Shown here: positions 24,527-33,057 of the stretch, in pieces
Layout of the letters: every line of letters starts with the position of its first letter
How positions within the stretch are numbered: position 1 is the first letter of the stretch
From: Clostridiaceae bacterium
GTDB lineage: Bacteria; Bacillota; Clostridia; Peptostreptococcales; Natronincolaceae
Direction: 5' to 3'
Length of the DNA: 64,000 bases
NCBI GenBank assembly: GCA_018432235.1
Contig: JAHDLO010000026.1
Span: 124,001-188,000 of the forward strand
Position numbers and translations under genes: made by a program
Notes under the pieces: model-generated
Told to the model about the DNA's origin: nothing
What the model saw: only the letters and a program-made list of their open reading frames with translations
Databases searched by the model: none

Positions 24527-26422
24527 TTGAAGAACATTATAATAGGGACTGCAGGACATATAGATCATGGTAAAACCACTCTTATAAAGGCCTTAACCGG
24601 TACCGATACCGACCGATTGAAGGAAGAGAAAAAGCGAGGCATCTCCATAGATTTGGGCTTTACACATTTTGATTTACCTAGCGGTAAACGGGCAGGAATT
24701 ATAGATGTTCCCGGACATGAAAAATTCATACGAAATATGCTGGCAGGGGTTGGCGGCATGGACATAGTTATGCTGGTGATAGCTGCCGATGAAGGTATTA
24801 TGCCCCAGACCAAGGAGCATTTGGATATTCTTTCTTTATTAAATCTTAAAAAAGGCGTTATCGTTTTGACAAAGGTAGGTATGGTGGATGATGACTGGCT
24901 TCAGCTGATAAAGGAGGATATAAGGGAAAGCGTATCCGAGACGTTTCTGGAAAAGGCGGAAATCGTAGAGGTGGACTCCCACACTGGGTACGGTATTTCC
25001 CGGTTAATTGAAGTAATTGATAGCATAACAGATGAGACCGAAGGCAGGGATGCACATTCGCCTGCCAGAATGCCTATAGACAGAGTTTTTACGATTGTGG
25101 GCTTCGGAACTGTGGTGACAGGAACTCTGATTGAAGGGAAAATTAATGTAGAGGATACCCTTGAAATACTTCCCCAAAAAGAAAAGGTGAGGGTTAGATC
25201 CCTTCAGGTCCATGGAAAATCCGTAGATACTGCCTATGCAGGACAAAGGGTTGCTGTAAACCTGGCAAATATAAAAAAAGAGGACATAGATAGAGGACAT
25301 ATACTGGCTCAGGTGGACTCATTGGAGATTACGATGATGCTGGATGGCAGATTTAAGTCCCTGAAGGATGCACCCAGAGCGATAAAGAATCGTGACAGGG
25401 TAAGACTGTATCATGGTGCATCAGAGCTTATGGCAAGGATTGTTTTGTTGGACAGAGATCAGCTATCGGCAGGTGAAAGCTGCTTTGTACAGCTGCGACT
25501 GGAGGAGGAAACAGCAGTTAAGAGGGATGATAAAATGGTTCTGAGGTTCTATTCTCCTATGGAGACCATAGGATCTATAACAGTTATAGACCCAAAGCCC
25601 AAAAAGCATAAGCAAGGGGATGCGCGGGTTTTGCAGGAGCTTAAGGTAAGAGAAGCCGGTACCCCAGAGGATATTTTAGAAAAACAGATTGAGAGATATA
25701 GCAGTGAATTTCCTGATGGTAGCTTTCTCGTAAAAGCAACGGGTCATCAGCTGGCAGACATAGAGGAAATGGCCAGAGCATTGGAGATCAAAGGAAGAAT
25801 ACATATTCTTGAACAGCAGATATACATACACGACAAGTTTTATCGGGACATTATAAAGGCTGCTATGAGTCAGCTTAGTGCATATCATGCAAAAAATCCC
25901 CTTCGAGAGGGTATGCTGAAGGAGGAGTTGAAAAGCAAGCTCTTCCCTAAAAGCAAAAGCAAGGGGATCGATGCTATATTTTCATTGCTGGAAAAGGATA
26001 ATATTATAAGGCTTACAGGTAAGAACGCTGCCCTAAAGAGCTTTGAAATACAATTCAGCCCCCCTCAGCAGAAAATAAAGGCAGCGATAGAAGAAACATT
26101 TTTAAAGCATATGTTTTCACCCCCCAATATTGATGAGATAATATCGAAAATACCAAATAAACCACAGGAGATTCAACAGGTGTTTGAGGCAATGGTGGGG
26201 ATTGAGCTTGTGAAAATATCCAGTGATCTCTTTATCCATAGAGATGCTTACGATAAAGCGATAGTACTACTGAAGGAATATGTTAACCAACATGAGAGTA
26301 TCACCCTTGGGGAGTTTAGAGACCTATTGGAAACCAGCAGAAAATATGCTATGGCATTTTTGGAGTATTTTGATAATAATAAGGTCACTAGACGTCAAGA
26401 GGACAAGCGGGTATTATTTTAA
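24527..26422 (+). CDS. selB: Selenocysteine-specific elongation factor
   Basis: Delivers Sec-tRNA-Sec to UGA codons marked by a SECIS hairpin. 631 residues: EF-Tu-like GTPase with GTAGHIDHGKTTL (G1), DVPGHEKF (G3) and TKVG (G4), then beta-barrel domains, and from about 370 a set of winged helices ending in EDKRVLF. The C-terminal winged helices bind the SECIS RNA. The start is TTG 24527 with AGGAGGG six bases upstream. Partner of the selD SECIS and tRNA-Sec in this window. Confidence 0.97.
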   Translation: MKNIIIGTAGHIDHGKTTLIKALTGTDTDRLKEEKKRGISIDLGFTHFDLPSGKRAGIIDVPGHEKFIRNMLAGVGGMDIVMLVIAADEGIMPQTKEHLDILSLLNLKKGVIVLTKVGMVDDDWLQLIKEDIRESVSETFLEKAEIVEVDSHTGYGISRLIEVIDSITDETEGRDAHSPARMPIDRVFTIVGFGTVVTGTLIEGKINVEDTLEILPQKEKVRVRSLQVHGKSVDTAYAGQRVAVNLANIKKEDIDRGHILAQVDSLEITMMLDGRFKSLKDAPRAIKNRDRVRLYHGASELMARIVLLDRDQLSAGESCFVQLRLEEETAVKRDDKMVLRFYSPMETIGSITVIDPKPKKHKQGDARVLQELKVREAGTPEDILEKQIERYSSEFPDGSFLVKATGHQLADIEEMARALEIKGRIHILEQQIYIHDKFYRDIIKAAMSQLSAYHAKNPLREGMLKEELKSKLFPKSKSKGIDAIFSLLEKDNIIRLTGKNAALKSFEIQFSPPQQKIKAAIEETFLKHMFSPPNIDEIISKIPNKPQEIQQVFEAMVGIELVKISSDLFIHRDAYDKAIVLLKEYVNQHESITLGEFRDLLETSRKYAMAFLEYFDNNKVTRRQEDKRVLF

Positions 26423-26638
26423 GAACATTTTATTATTTTTATTATTTTGATATAATATTGTCGAATAGTCGAAAAATATAAACAAGGAATATATTTTTAT
26501 ATAAGTGCTTTGTTACTGTTGATACTTGAATTAGCCCCTGAAGAAAATTTTCATTTAAGATATTGAAATCTAGGGATATCTCAAGGATTCATAGGGAAGA
26601 GGTGCTCCGTAAGCTAAAAATTGAAAAGAGGTGTCGCT

Positions 26639-27328
26639 ATGTCACAGAGAATTTTAATTGTGGATGATGAACCAATTTTGGTTAAGGGTTTGAAATACAG
26701 CCTAGAACAGGATGGATATGAAATATCAACGGCCTTTGACGGACAGGAGGCTCTTGATAAGGTTGGAAAGGAAAAATATGACCTCATACTTTTAGATTTA
26801 ATGCTGCCCAAGGTCGATGGCTTAGAGGTCTGTCAAAGGATTAGAGAAAATCATATGACACCTATTATCATGCTGACTGCTAAGGGTGAGGACATAAGCA
26901 AAATATTAGGACTGGAGTACGGTGCCGATGACTATATGACTAAACCCTTCAATATACTGGAGCTGAAGGCAAGAATCAAGGCAGTGCTACGTCGAGCGCC
27001 TCATGGAGAATTGGCGATTTTAGAGAGGGTTATAAAAATTGATGACTTTACAATGAATACCCTTGGTCGAAAGGTAAGTGTCAGAGGTGCAGATTTAAAT
27101 CTTACAGCAAAGGAATTTGATTTATTGCTTCTGCTGGCAGCAAATCCAGGGAAGGTATATAGTCGCGAGGAGTTATTGGAGATCATATGGGGCTATGAAT
27201 ATTTTGGTGACCTGCGAACTGTTGACGTACATATAAGAAGGCTCAGAGAGAAGATCGAACTGAATTCAAGTCATCCTGAATATATCCTCACAAAATGGGG
27301 GGTAGGATACTATTTTAGGGGTAAATAA
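26639..27328 (+). CDS. OmpR-family response regulator, WalR/VicR-like
   Basis: A 229-residue regulator. The receiver has D9/D10, phospho-acceptor D53 in LLDLMLP, T and K in MLTAKG and TKPF. The winged helix contains NLTAKEFDLLLLL and DLRTVDVHIRRLREKIE, with the GVGYYF end typical of WalR. A TTG at 26621 is in frame; ATG 26639 has AGAGGTG nine bases upstream. It forms an operon with the kinase and the GerMN lipoprotein; WalRK-like systems control cell-wall remodelling, so this one may too, but PhoPR or ResDE relatives look similar. Confidence 0.92.
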   Translation: MSQRILIVDDEPILVKGLKYSLEQDGYEISTAFDGQEALDKVGKEKYDLILLDLMLPKVDGLEVCQRIRENHMTPIIMLTAKGEDISKILGLEYGADDYMTKPFNILELKARIKAVLRRAPHGELAILERVIKIDDFTMNTLGRKVSVRGADLNLTAKEFDLLLLLAANPGKVYSREELLEIIWGYEYFGDLRTVDVHIRRLREKIELNSSHPEYILTKWGVGYYFRGK

Positions 27329-27356
27329 TCAATTTATTAGTATTAGGTGGAAGCTT

Positions 27357-28748
27357 TTGTCCACCTATTTGTTATTACTGGTAATCGCCTTAATGATTAT
27401 TAATGTATTTGTGTATGACAATGTAAAAAAGAGCTATATATCTGAAAAGGAAGCCAGCTTTCTTACTCAGGCTAATATTCTCACCACCAGAGCGCTGCTG
27501 GCGGTGGAGGAATCCAATAGCGAGCTAAATCATCTTTTGCTGAATCAGATGATGGAGGAAATGAGCAGGCTGATTAACGGCAGAATATTAGTCATCGACA
27601 GCAGCAAGACAATCATCTATGACTCCTACAACGATATGAGAAGTATGTATTTAGAGGATGAACAGGTATCAAGAGCATTAAAGGGGGAAAGCTCCACAAT
27701 GCTTTACCATCAGACTAAACATGGAAAGACAATGTATGTCGCGGTTCCAATGATTTATTTTGATAAGATTTTAGGTGTCGTCTTTCTTTCAGTATCATTA
27801 GAGGAGGTATATAGCAGAATACTCAATGTCAGGGATTTCTTAATATTGATTTCCGTCGTAACCCTGATGCTGATTACATTTATAAGTATCTTTTTAGCAA
27901 ATGTAATTTCCGAGCCGATTAAGAACTTAACAGCAGCTATGCAAAGCACCGCTCTTGGCAAGCTGAATCAGCGGGTGGAGATTGGAGGAAATGACGAAAT
28001 AGGTCAGCTGGCGAGGGCCTATAATTACATGAGTACAAAGCTCAGCCAAATTGATCAGCAAAGAAGTGACTTCGTTGCCAATGTATCCCATGAGCTAAAA
28101 ACACCTCTGAGTTCCATGAAGCTATTGGCAGAATCGATATTGCTGCAGCCCGACACAGAAAAGGGCATTTATAGGGAATTTTTGATGGATATAGACTCAG
28201 AAATAGATAGACTAAACGAAATTATTGAGAGTCTTCTGGCAATGGTAGACCTGAGTGAAGAAAATCTCAATTTGAACTTTGAACTCACTTATGTCAATTA
28301 TTTAGTAGAAAAGGTTGTTGGCGTTATCCGACCACTAGCAGAAAAGAAGGATATACGGATACTGGTTAACCAATGGGAAAAGATTCAAATCTATCTTGAT
28401 CAGGGAAAAGTGCACCAAGCTCTGATTAATATCATATATAATGCGGTCAAATATACGGATGTTGGGGGCAGAGTTATCATTACAATAACAAGAGAAGGAA
28501 AATACGCTGTCATCAAAATTATGGATAATGGGATAGGTATAGCTGCGGAAAGCTTGCCCTATATATTTGAACGTTTCTATAGAGTTGATTCAGCAAGGTC
28601 TCGAAAAACCGGAGGCACAGGGCTAGGTCTGTCGATTTCCAAGCAGATTATTACCCTTCATCAAGGGATAATAGACGTGGAGAGTCAGTTGAATGTTGGA
28701 ACTACCTTTTATATTAAGCTGCCTATGGATAATGCACCTCATAGCTAG
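27357..28748 (+). CDS. Sensor histidine kinase, WalK/PhoR-like
   Basis: A 463-residue membrane kinase: helix (about 3-18), extracytoplasmic sensor of about 135 residues with ILVIDSSKTIIYDSY, second helix (about 158-182), HAMP (183-235), phosphotransfer H245 in NVSHELKTPLSS, and HATPase with MDNGIGIAAESLPYIFERFYR and GGTGLGLSI. TTG 27357 has AGGTGG six bases before it. The frame is open upstream to 27306 and encodes ISIRWKLL, which relatives carry at their N-terminus, but without ATG/GTG/TTG; an ATT start is possible. Confidence 0.92.
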   Translation: MSTYLLLLVIALMIINVFVYDNVKKSYISEKEASFLTQANILTTRALLAVEESNSELNHLLLNQMMEEMSRLINGRILVIDSSKTIIYDSYNDMRSMYLEDEQVSRALKGESSTMLYHQTKHGKTMYVAVPMIYFDKILGVVFLSVSLEEVYSRILNVRDFLILISVVTLMLITFISIFLANVISEPIKNLTAAMQSTALGKLNQRVEIGGNDEIGQLARAYNYMSTKLSQIDQQRSDFVANVSHELKTPLSSMKLLAESILLQPDTEKGIYREFLMDIDSEIDRLNEIIESLLAMVDLSEENLNLNFELTYVNYLVEKVVGVIRPLAEKKDIRILVNQWEKIQIYLDQGKVHQALINIIYNAVKYTDVGGRVIITITREGKYAVIKIMDNGIGIAAESLPYIFERFYRVDSARSRKTGGTGLGLSISKQIITLHQGIIDVESQLNVGTTFYIKLPMDNAPHS

Positions 28749-28761
28749 AAGGAGGTAAACC

Positions 28762-29649
28762 ATGAAAAAGAACTACTTTATATACTTGTCTGTGACGATT
28801 ATGATCCTCGCCTTAATGGTGCAGTGTGTTAGTCTGCAGATTTCAGAAAATTCCATTGGAGAGCCACCGGTGAATATTGCCCCCATTCCAGAAAAAACAG
28901 TAGAGACTGTAACCCTTTATTTTAAAAGTGCTATGGGGGATTATCTGGTCCGTGAGGCAAGAATGATAGAACGTACCTTTGAGTCAAGGGAAGAGGCAAT
29001 ACTAAGGGAGCTAATCAATGGACCATCCAGAACAGACCTTCAAGCAACCGTACCGCCACAGACAAAGGTGTTTTCAGTTCTTTCTGTAGATGGTGCGACA
29101 TATGTAAATTTCTCACGTGAATTCGTCACTCCCATTTTAATAGGAGATAGAACAGAGGCCCTTACAGTATATTCTATTGTAAACTCCCTTACCGAGATAA
29201 AAGCCGTGCGGAGGGTGCAGATATTGGTGGAGGGTGAGAGATTGAATATCTTTCAGAAGCATCTATCTCTTAGAGAGCCCTATGTAAGAAACGATAGCAT
29301 CATAAGAGAGGCTTTACCTACACCTATAGGAGTGGTTAAACAATATCTTGAGTTCATAGCAGAAGAAGAGTATAGAAGAGCCTTTGAGCAAATCTACAGA
29401 CCCGGGGATTACAATCTGGACTTCTCTATCTTCTACCGTTACATGAATGTAAATAAAGCAGATATCAGCAGTTATAATATCATAACCTACAGTATCTTTA
29501 TGGAGCCGGGAGAAGCAAGGCTCAGTGTGGATTTCGATGAAACACTGGACGATGGTACAGTGGCAAGATTCAGAAATGTAGAATTTATATTGAGAAATGA
29601 CTTCGGAGAGTGGAAGATAGTACCTTTGGAGAGCTACAAGCTAGAGTAG
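28762..29649 (+). CDS. GerMN-domain lipoprotein
   Basis: A 295-residue exported protein. Hydrophobic N-terminus with lipobox-like LMVQC (Cys about 22), then a GerMN domain (about 48-150, VTLYFKSAMGDYLVREAR and EAILRELINGP) and a C-terminal part of about 130 residues resembling a cystatin/NTF2-like fold by its alternating pattern, which I cannot name. GerM proteins assist spore formation and germination, but GerMN lipoproteins next to WalRK-type systems also occur in vegetative envelope control. AGAAGGAGG precedes the start 13 bases after the kinase. Confidence 0.85.
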   Translation: MKKNYFIYLSVTIMILALMVQCVSLQISENSIGEPPVNIAPIPEKTVETVTLYFKSAMGDYLVREARMIERTFESREEAILRELINGPSRTDLQATVPPQTKVFSVLSVDGATYVNFSREFVTPILIGDRTEALTVYSIVNSLTEIKAVRRVQILVEGERLNIFQKHLSLREPYVRNDSIIREALPTPIGVVKQYLEFIAEEEYRRAFEQIYRPGDYNLDFSIFYRYMNVNKADISSYNIITYSIFMEPGEARLSVDFDETLDDGTVARFRNVEFILRNDFGEWKIVPLESYKLE

Positions 29650-29740
29650 GACTTTGTCAGCGGGGACGACTTTGTCAGCGGGGACGGTTCTTTTTGACAA
29701 TTGTAAACAAAATTGTCAAAAAGAACCGTCCCCGCTGACA
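29650..29740. repeat. REP-like palindrome with GGGGACGG core and tandem 18-mer
   Basis: Two tandem copies of GACTTTGTCAGCGGGGAC (29650-29667, 29668-29685), then a perfect 30-bp inverted repeat, 29673-29702 against 29711-29740, with an 8-base loop. It would act as a terminator for the gerMN gene and the converging GGDEF gene. The GGGGACGGTTCTTTTTGAC core recalls dispersed palindromes linked with Y1/IS200-like (RAYT) transposases in Firmicutes; that link is from memory. No transposase is nearby. Confidence 0.85.
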
Positions 29741-29744
29741 AGCT

Positions 29745-30962
29745 TTATTTACTGACACAATTCCTACCCTTATTTTTAGCTCGATAGAGGGCTTTATCTG
29801 CGCTTTTCATAACCTCCTGGGGGGACTTGTTATTTTTATCCTTCATTGCCACACCGATGCTTATGGTAACATAGAGTTTTTTAGCGGCTGATGAGGCTTT
29901 TCCTGCTGTCTTTGGCTTCTTCTTAGGTCGGTCCTTACCCCTTACTACAAAGGCTCGTTTAGCCACTGTCTCTCTAAGGCTCTCGAGATGGGGGACTGCT
30001 GCGGCGATTTCCTTGCCGGGGAAGAGAATGGTAAATTCCTCTCCGCCATATCTAAAGGATTTACCCCCACCGGCTACCTCCGACAAACAGGAAGCAACCA
30101 TTCTTAGAACCTCGTCTCCAACATCATGACCGTGCTTATCATTGAATTTTTTAAAAAAATCGATATCCACCATTGCTATAGTATAGCTACCACTGAGCTT
30201 TAATAGCTCTTCTCTCAATGCTCTCCGTCCCAGCAATCCCGTAAGCTCATCGATATAGGACATCCGGTAGGAATCCTGAATAATTGTAATGATTAGAGTA
30301 AGTCCGGCGGCAGCAAAAAATATCATCAGAGCAGTTTCTGATTTTAAGTGCAAAGGCACTACTGTGGCAGCCATTGTAAAAATCAAGCCAACATCAGCGT
30401 AAGAAGGTAAAAAGCTCCCCTTTATTAATAGCGCTACAAAGGCTGCGGTACTTATAAGCAGAACACCTTGAGGAAGGACTGCGTAAAGGCTGTAATTGAT
30501 AAGCTCCCCGTATATTATCTGATAAGCAATATGGGAGGGATGATTTAATATCCAAACAGCAGCATAAAGCTGGCCCCCAACCACTGCAAATTTTATTATG
30601 CCCCAAAGGGTGAAGAAGCCTCTTTCCTTAAGTATTGAAAATACAAAAATATTTATGGGTATGATAACCCCCAGCAGCATTTGAAGCAGCTGCTGATCAG
30701 GAAGATGGAGGGGGATAATCTCTGGCAGATACGTAAGACTAAAAAGACAAATGGTTAAGATAATCAGCGGATAAAAGATTCTGCTTTTATTAAAACGCAA
30801 TGAGAGGGTCAGACCTATAAAAAATAGGATAAAAGGCAAATAAGCCATCAGCTTCAAGGTCTGAGGTGAAAGGATGTCATGTTTCAGATAAATATAAATA
30901 GCTGCTGAGATAATTGCTGTAGGGAAGAATGCTTTTTTTAATAGAGTTTTTAGAGCTTTCAA
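29745..30962 (-). CDS. Membrane diguanylate cyclase (GGDEF)
   Basis: Makes c-di-GMP. 405 residues: seven or eight membrane helices (about 1-235) and a C-terminal GGDEF domain with the active motif GGEEF in FRYGGEEFTILF, preceded by MVDIDFFKKFNDKHGHDVGD. Residues at the usual inhibitory RxxD site are absent. An insertion GKDRPKKKPKTAGKASSAAK, basic and Ala/Lys-rich, lies inside the GGDEF domain before YVTISIGVA. I chose TTG 30962 with AAAGGAAG upstream; another TTG at 30989 would add nine residues. No EAL partner is in the window. Confidence 0.9.
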   Translation of the reverse strand: MKALKTLLKKAFFPTAIISAAIYIYLKHDILSPQTLKLMAYLPFILFFIGLTLSLRFNKSRIFYPLIILTICLFSLTYLPEIIPLHLPDQQLLQMLLGVIIPINIFVFSILKERGFFTLWGIIKFAVVGGQLYAAVWILNHPSHIAYQIIYGELINYSLYAVLPQGVLLISTAAFVALLIKGSFLPSYADVGLIFTMAATVVPLHLKSETALMIFFAAAGLTLIITIIQDSYRMSYIDELTGLLGRRALREELLKLSGSYTIAMVDIDFFKKFNDKHGHDVGDEVLRMVASCLSEVAGGGKSFRYGGEEFTILFPGKEIAAAVPHLESLRETVAKRAFVVRGKDRPKKKPKTAGKASSAAKKLYVTISIGVAMKDKNNKSPQEVMKSADKALYRAKNKGRNCVSK

Positions 30963-31189
30963 TTTAATACTTCCTTTCCAGGTTGCCAAGGTAATTTGTC
31001 GTCCTATTATATCATTTTGGATATCAATTATTAATAGATAAATTGCTCTAATTATCTCTAAAGGACAGCGTGTGTTTGAAGGGCGTTGATCGTTTAAGAA
31101 AATATGTGCATTTCCGGCCCTTTGCTTCGACAGACCTTTTATTGTCCTTGATTATAAAATTCTATAATACACTATAAGGCTTTACTTTG

Positions 31190-31219
31190 TTGCTTTTGAT
31201 ATAGGATGTATGTTATAAT
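31190..31219 (+). promoter_or_regulatory. Promoter of tRNA-Sec
   Basis: TTGCTT (31190-31195), 18-base spacer, TATAAT (31214-31219), 24 bases before the tRNA. 30963-31189 shows no gene. Confidence 0.65.
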
Positions 31220-31243
31220 TCACTAGTGTCCATAATACCTTAT

Positions 31244-31340
31244 GGGAGTAGATGGGTGCTGGTGTGCCCTCTGGTCTTCAAAACCAGTGCGAGGGGTTAG
31301 GAGCCTCTTGGGTGGGTTCGATTCCTACGTACTCCCGCCA
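31244..31340 (+). tRNA. selC: tRNA-Sec (anticodon TCA)
   Basis: 97 bases, longer than any other tRNA. Acceptor GGGAGTA (31244-31250) pairs with TACTCCC, followed by G and the encoded CCA. The anticodon stem CTGGT/ACCAG closes the loop CTTCAAA with anticodon TCA, which reads UGA. A long extra arm and GGTTCGATTCC in the T-arm complete it. With selA, selB and selD the window has every core gene for selenocysteine insertion. Confidence 0.97.
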
Positions 31341-31357
31341 ATAAAAGGAATGACTAA

Positions 31358-31395
31358 AGCATAGGTTTTTTACACCTATGCTCCTTGTTTTTTTT
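31358..31395 (+). terminator. Terminator of tRNA-Sec
   Basis: AGCATAGGT (31358-31366) pairs with ACCTATGCT (31374-31382), followed by CCTTG and eight Ts. Confidence 0.85.
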
Positions 31396-31417
31396 GAATA
31401 GATATGTAGCTGTAAAG

Positions 31418-31627
31418 CTATTTATAAAGCCCATAGGCCCTGTTTATTCCCTGAATAAATATAATGCCATTTCCTGGTGCATCAATATTCAACTCATTTC
31501 TTACGGCATCAACAATCCTATCTGTCGCTAAAAAAGGGCTTTTATACAGTATAGCATTGATAGAAAATACCAACAACAACACCAGTAAAATAATCGAATT
31601 AAATAAAAAAAATATGAATAAACCTAT
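31418..31627 (-). CDS. Possible small membrane protein, start uncertain
   Basis: The minus strand is open from a TAG at 31628-31630 to TAG 31418-31420. It reads a hydrophobic stretch (IILLVLLLVFSINAILY) and then a protein-like tail ATDRIVDAVRNELNIDAPGN and GIIFIQGINRAYGLYK. The tail composition is more natural than the overlapping plus-strand frame (31464-31652). No ATG is available; the first usual start would be GTG 31582 and no good ribosome site is visible, so this may be a decayed or N-terminally truncated gene. Not recognised. Confidence 0.3.
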   Translation of the reverse strand: MGLFIFFLFNSIILLVLLLVFSINAILYKSPFLATDRIVDAVRNELNIDAPGNGIIFIQGINRAYGLYK

Positions 31628-31650
31628 CTATTTAGATAAAAAATATAACT

Positions 31651-31742
31651 GACAGGATAAGGGCGAGGGACGAGGCTGCAGGAAAAGTCCAGGCTGTGTT
31701 TGTAATAGTAGTTTTAAAGACTTCCTCACTCTTACTCCTGTC
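31651..31742. ncRNA. Folded element of unknown type (candidate RNA)
   Basis: GACAGGA (31651-31657) pairs with TCCTGTC (31736-31742); TAAG/CTTA continues the stem with a one-base bulge and GAGG/CCTC extends it further, about 15-17 bp in all. Inside, AAGTC (31685-31689) can pair with GACTT (31719-31723). The GGAAAAGTCC stretch superficially recalls RNase P RNA, but the remaining conserved parts are absent. It ends 23 bases before the Fur-family promoter. Confidence 0.4.
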
Positions 31743-31764
31743 ACCATACCATAGCCTTTTCAAT

Positions 31765-31807
31765 TTGACAAAGAGTCAGAAGATAAGTAAGATATTAATA
31801 TATCTTA
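31765..31807 (+). promoter_or_regulatory. Promoter and palindromic operator of the Fur-family gene
   Basis: TTGACA (31765-31770), 17-base spacer, TAAGAT (31788-31793). A near-palindrome TAAGATATTAATATATCTTA covers 31788-31807, overlapping the -10, as expected for self-repression by a Fur/PerR-type protein. Confidence 0.65.
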
Positions 31808-31829
31808 TTTTTTTATGGGAGAGATTATA

Positions 31830-32249
31830 TTGGAAGCAAAACTAGAGGAGCTGCTAAAAGTCAAGGGCTATAAAATTACAAGCCAGAGAAGAGCTGTTTT
31901 AGAGGCCTTTATTTATTTAGATAAGCATTTATTGACAGCTGCTGAGGTATATGAATATGTTTCGGCAAAATCTAATAAAATCAATTCCTCCACCGTCTAC
32001 CGCAATCTTGAAATTCTTACAGACGCAGGTATTATTAGCAGGTCTAATCTAGACAATGGTGTGAATTATTACGAATTGAATCTGGAGGGGCATCACCACC
32101 ATTTAATTTGTATTAGCTGTGGTGCAGCAGAAAAGACCAGCTTTTGTCCTATGGAAAAAATCAAGCTAAGCCTAGAAGAATCAACTGATTTTCAACCAAT
32201 TGACCATAAGCTAGAAATCTACGGCTACTGTGGACGATGTAAAAAATAG
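31830..32249 (+). CDS. Fur-family transcriptional regulator (PerR/Zur-like)
   Basis: A 139-residue metal-dependent regulator: N-terminal winged helix (KGYKITSQRRAVLEAF, INSSTVYRNLEILTDAGII), His-rich metal site EGHHHHLICISCG and the structural zinc CxxC pairs (CISC and CGRC). I prefer TTG 31830 because GGAGAG lies seven bases upstream; ATG 31815 would add five residues. Whether it senses iron, peroxide or zinc cannot be decided from sequence; the HHHH run and CxxC pairs fit PerR or Fur. It may recognise the Fur-type box at 63135. Confidence 0.88.
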   Translation: MEAKLEELLKVKGYKITSQRRAVLEAFIYLDKHLLTAAEVYEYVSAKSNKINSSTVYRNLEILTDAGIISRSNLDNGVNYYELNLEGHHHHLICISCGAAEKTSFCPMEKIKLSLEESTDFQPIDHKLEIYGYCGRCKK

Positions 32250-32275
32250 AGAAAAGCCTAAAGCGTTATTAACTC

Positions 32276-32302
32276 AGCTCCTGATTGGAGCTTAAATTTT
32301 TT
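32276..32302 (+). terminator. Terminator of the Fur-family gene
   Basis: AGCTCC (32276-32281) pairs with GGAGCT (32287-32292), five-base loop, then TAAATTTTTT. Confidence 0.8.
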
Positions 32303-32375
32303 GACAGATTAATAGTTAAAAAATAGAAAACTGGGTATAATCTAGGAAAATCCTATAGATTGGAGTGTAAAGGCC

Positions 32376-32624
32376 ATGGATAAAAATTGGGTAAAAATTG
32401 AAAATGTAGGAAATGATATAGAAGCAGAGATAATTAAAGATATTCTTAAAAATGAAGGGATAGAATGCAAAATTCTATATAGGGAAAATCTTCAGTATAT
32501 GAAGCTAATGACAGGAAATGTACTGGGTACACAGGGAATCGATATTTTAGTTTCTGAAGAAGCGGCTGAAGATGCCAAAGTAATCATAGAAGCATACAAG
32601 CAGCAGCAGCCCGAAGAATTTTAA
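32376..32624 (+). CDS. DUF2007 protein (putative signal-transducing)
   Basis: An 82-residue soluble protein. WVKIENVGNDIEAEIIKDIL, then IECKILYREN and GIDILVSEEAAEDAKVIIEA, is the DUF2007 pattern (ferredoxin-like fold resembling P-II proteins), which is widespread with unknown role. GGAGTG precedes the ATG by about ten bases. Alone between terminators, so it has its own promoter. Confidence 0.85.
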   Translation: MDKNWVKIENVGNDIEAEIIKDILKNEGIECKILYRENLQYMKLMTGNVLGTQGIDILVSEEAAEDAKVIIEAYKQQQPEEF

Positions 32625-32626
32625 AA

Positions 32627-32660
32627 AAATAGATATCACTATAGAAGTAATATCTATTTT
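32627..32660. terminator. Bidirectional terminator
   Basis: AAAATAGATAT (32627-32637) pairs with ATATCTATTTT (32650-32660) between the converging DUF2007 and DUF378 genes. Confidence 0.85.
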
Positions 32661-32666
32661 GCTGGA

Positions 32667-32873
32667 CTATTCTTTTGTGTTAGTAGTGGTTCTTTCTCTG
32701 AATAAAAGAGTAATACAATATAAGCCTGCTATGCCCACTAAGGAATATATAATTCGGCTTAACATCGAGGCTTGACCACCAAACAGTGAAGCAACTAAAT
32801 CAAATTGGAATAGACCGATAAGTCCCCAGTTTATTGCTCCAACGATTACCAATATTAATGCTAAACGATCCAT
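32667..32873 (-). CDS. DUF378 two-helix membrane protein
   Basis: 68 residues with two membrane helices (about 3-22 and 38-58). The family motif LVIVGAINWGLIGLF is clear. DUF378 proteins are small, widespread in Firmicutes and uncharacterised. Transcribed alone; AAAAGGAGC lies before its ATG. Confidence 0.88.
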   Translation of the reverse strand: MDRLALILVIVGAINWGLIGLFQFDLVASLFGGQASMLSRIIYSLVGIAGLYCITLLFRERTTTNTKE

Positions 32874-33057
32874 TGATTTCGCTCCTTTTCTTATGTATTA
32901 AAAGCTGTTTCAGTAATAGTATGTTTAAATAATGCGGATTCATACCTAAATATAATTAGCATAAAAATTTTTTTTGTAAAGAAAAACAGATGTAAGATTT
33001 ATTTCATCAAAGCAGATGATTGCTGAAGAATATAATTTGCTTCTAGGGAGTGAGCTA

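Noticed and set aside
31464..31652. 62-residue plus-strand frame
   Set aside because: Low-complexity Asn/Lys tail, no ribosome site; the minus strand reads better as protein.
31681..31690. GGAAAAGTCC resembling RNase P RNA
   Set aside because: Only this short stretch fits; the other conserved P RNA segments and the length are absent.
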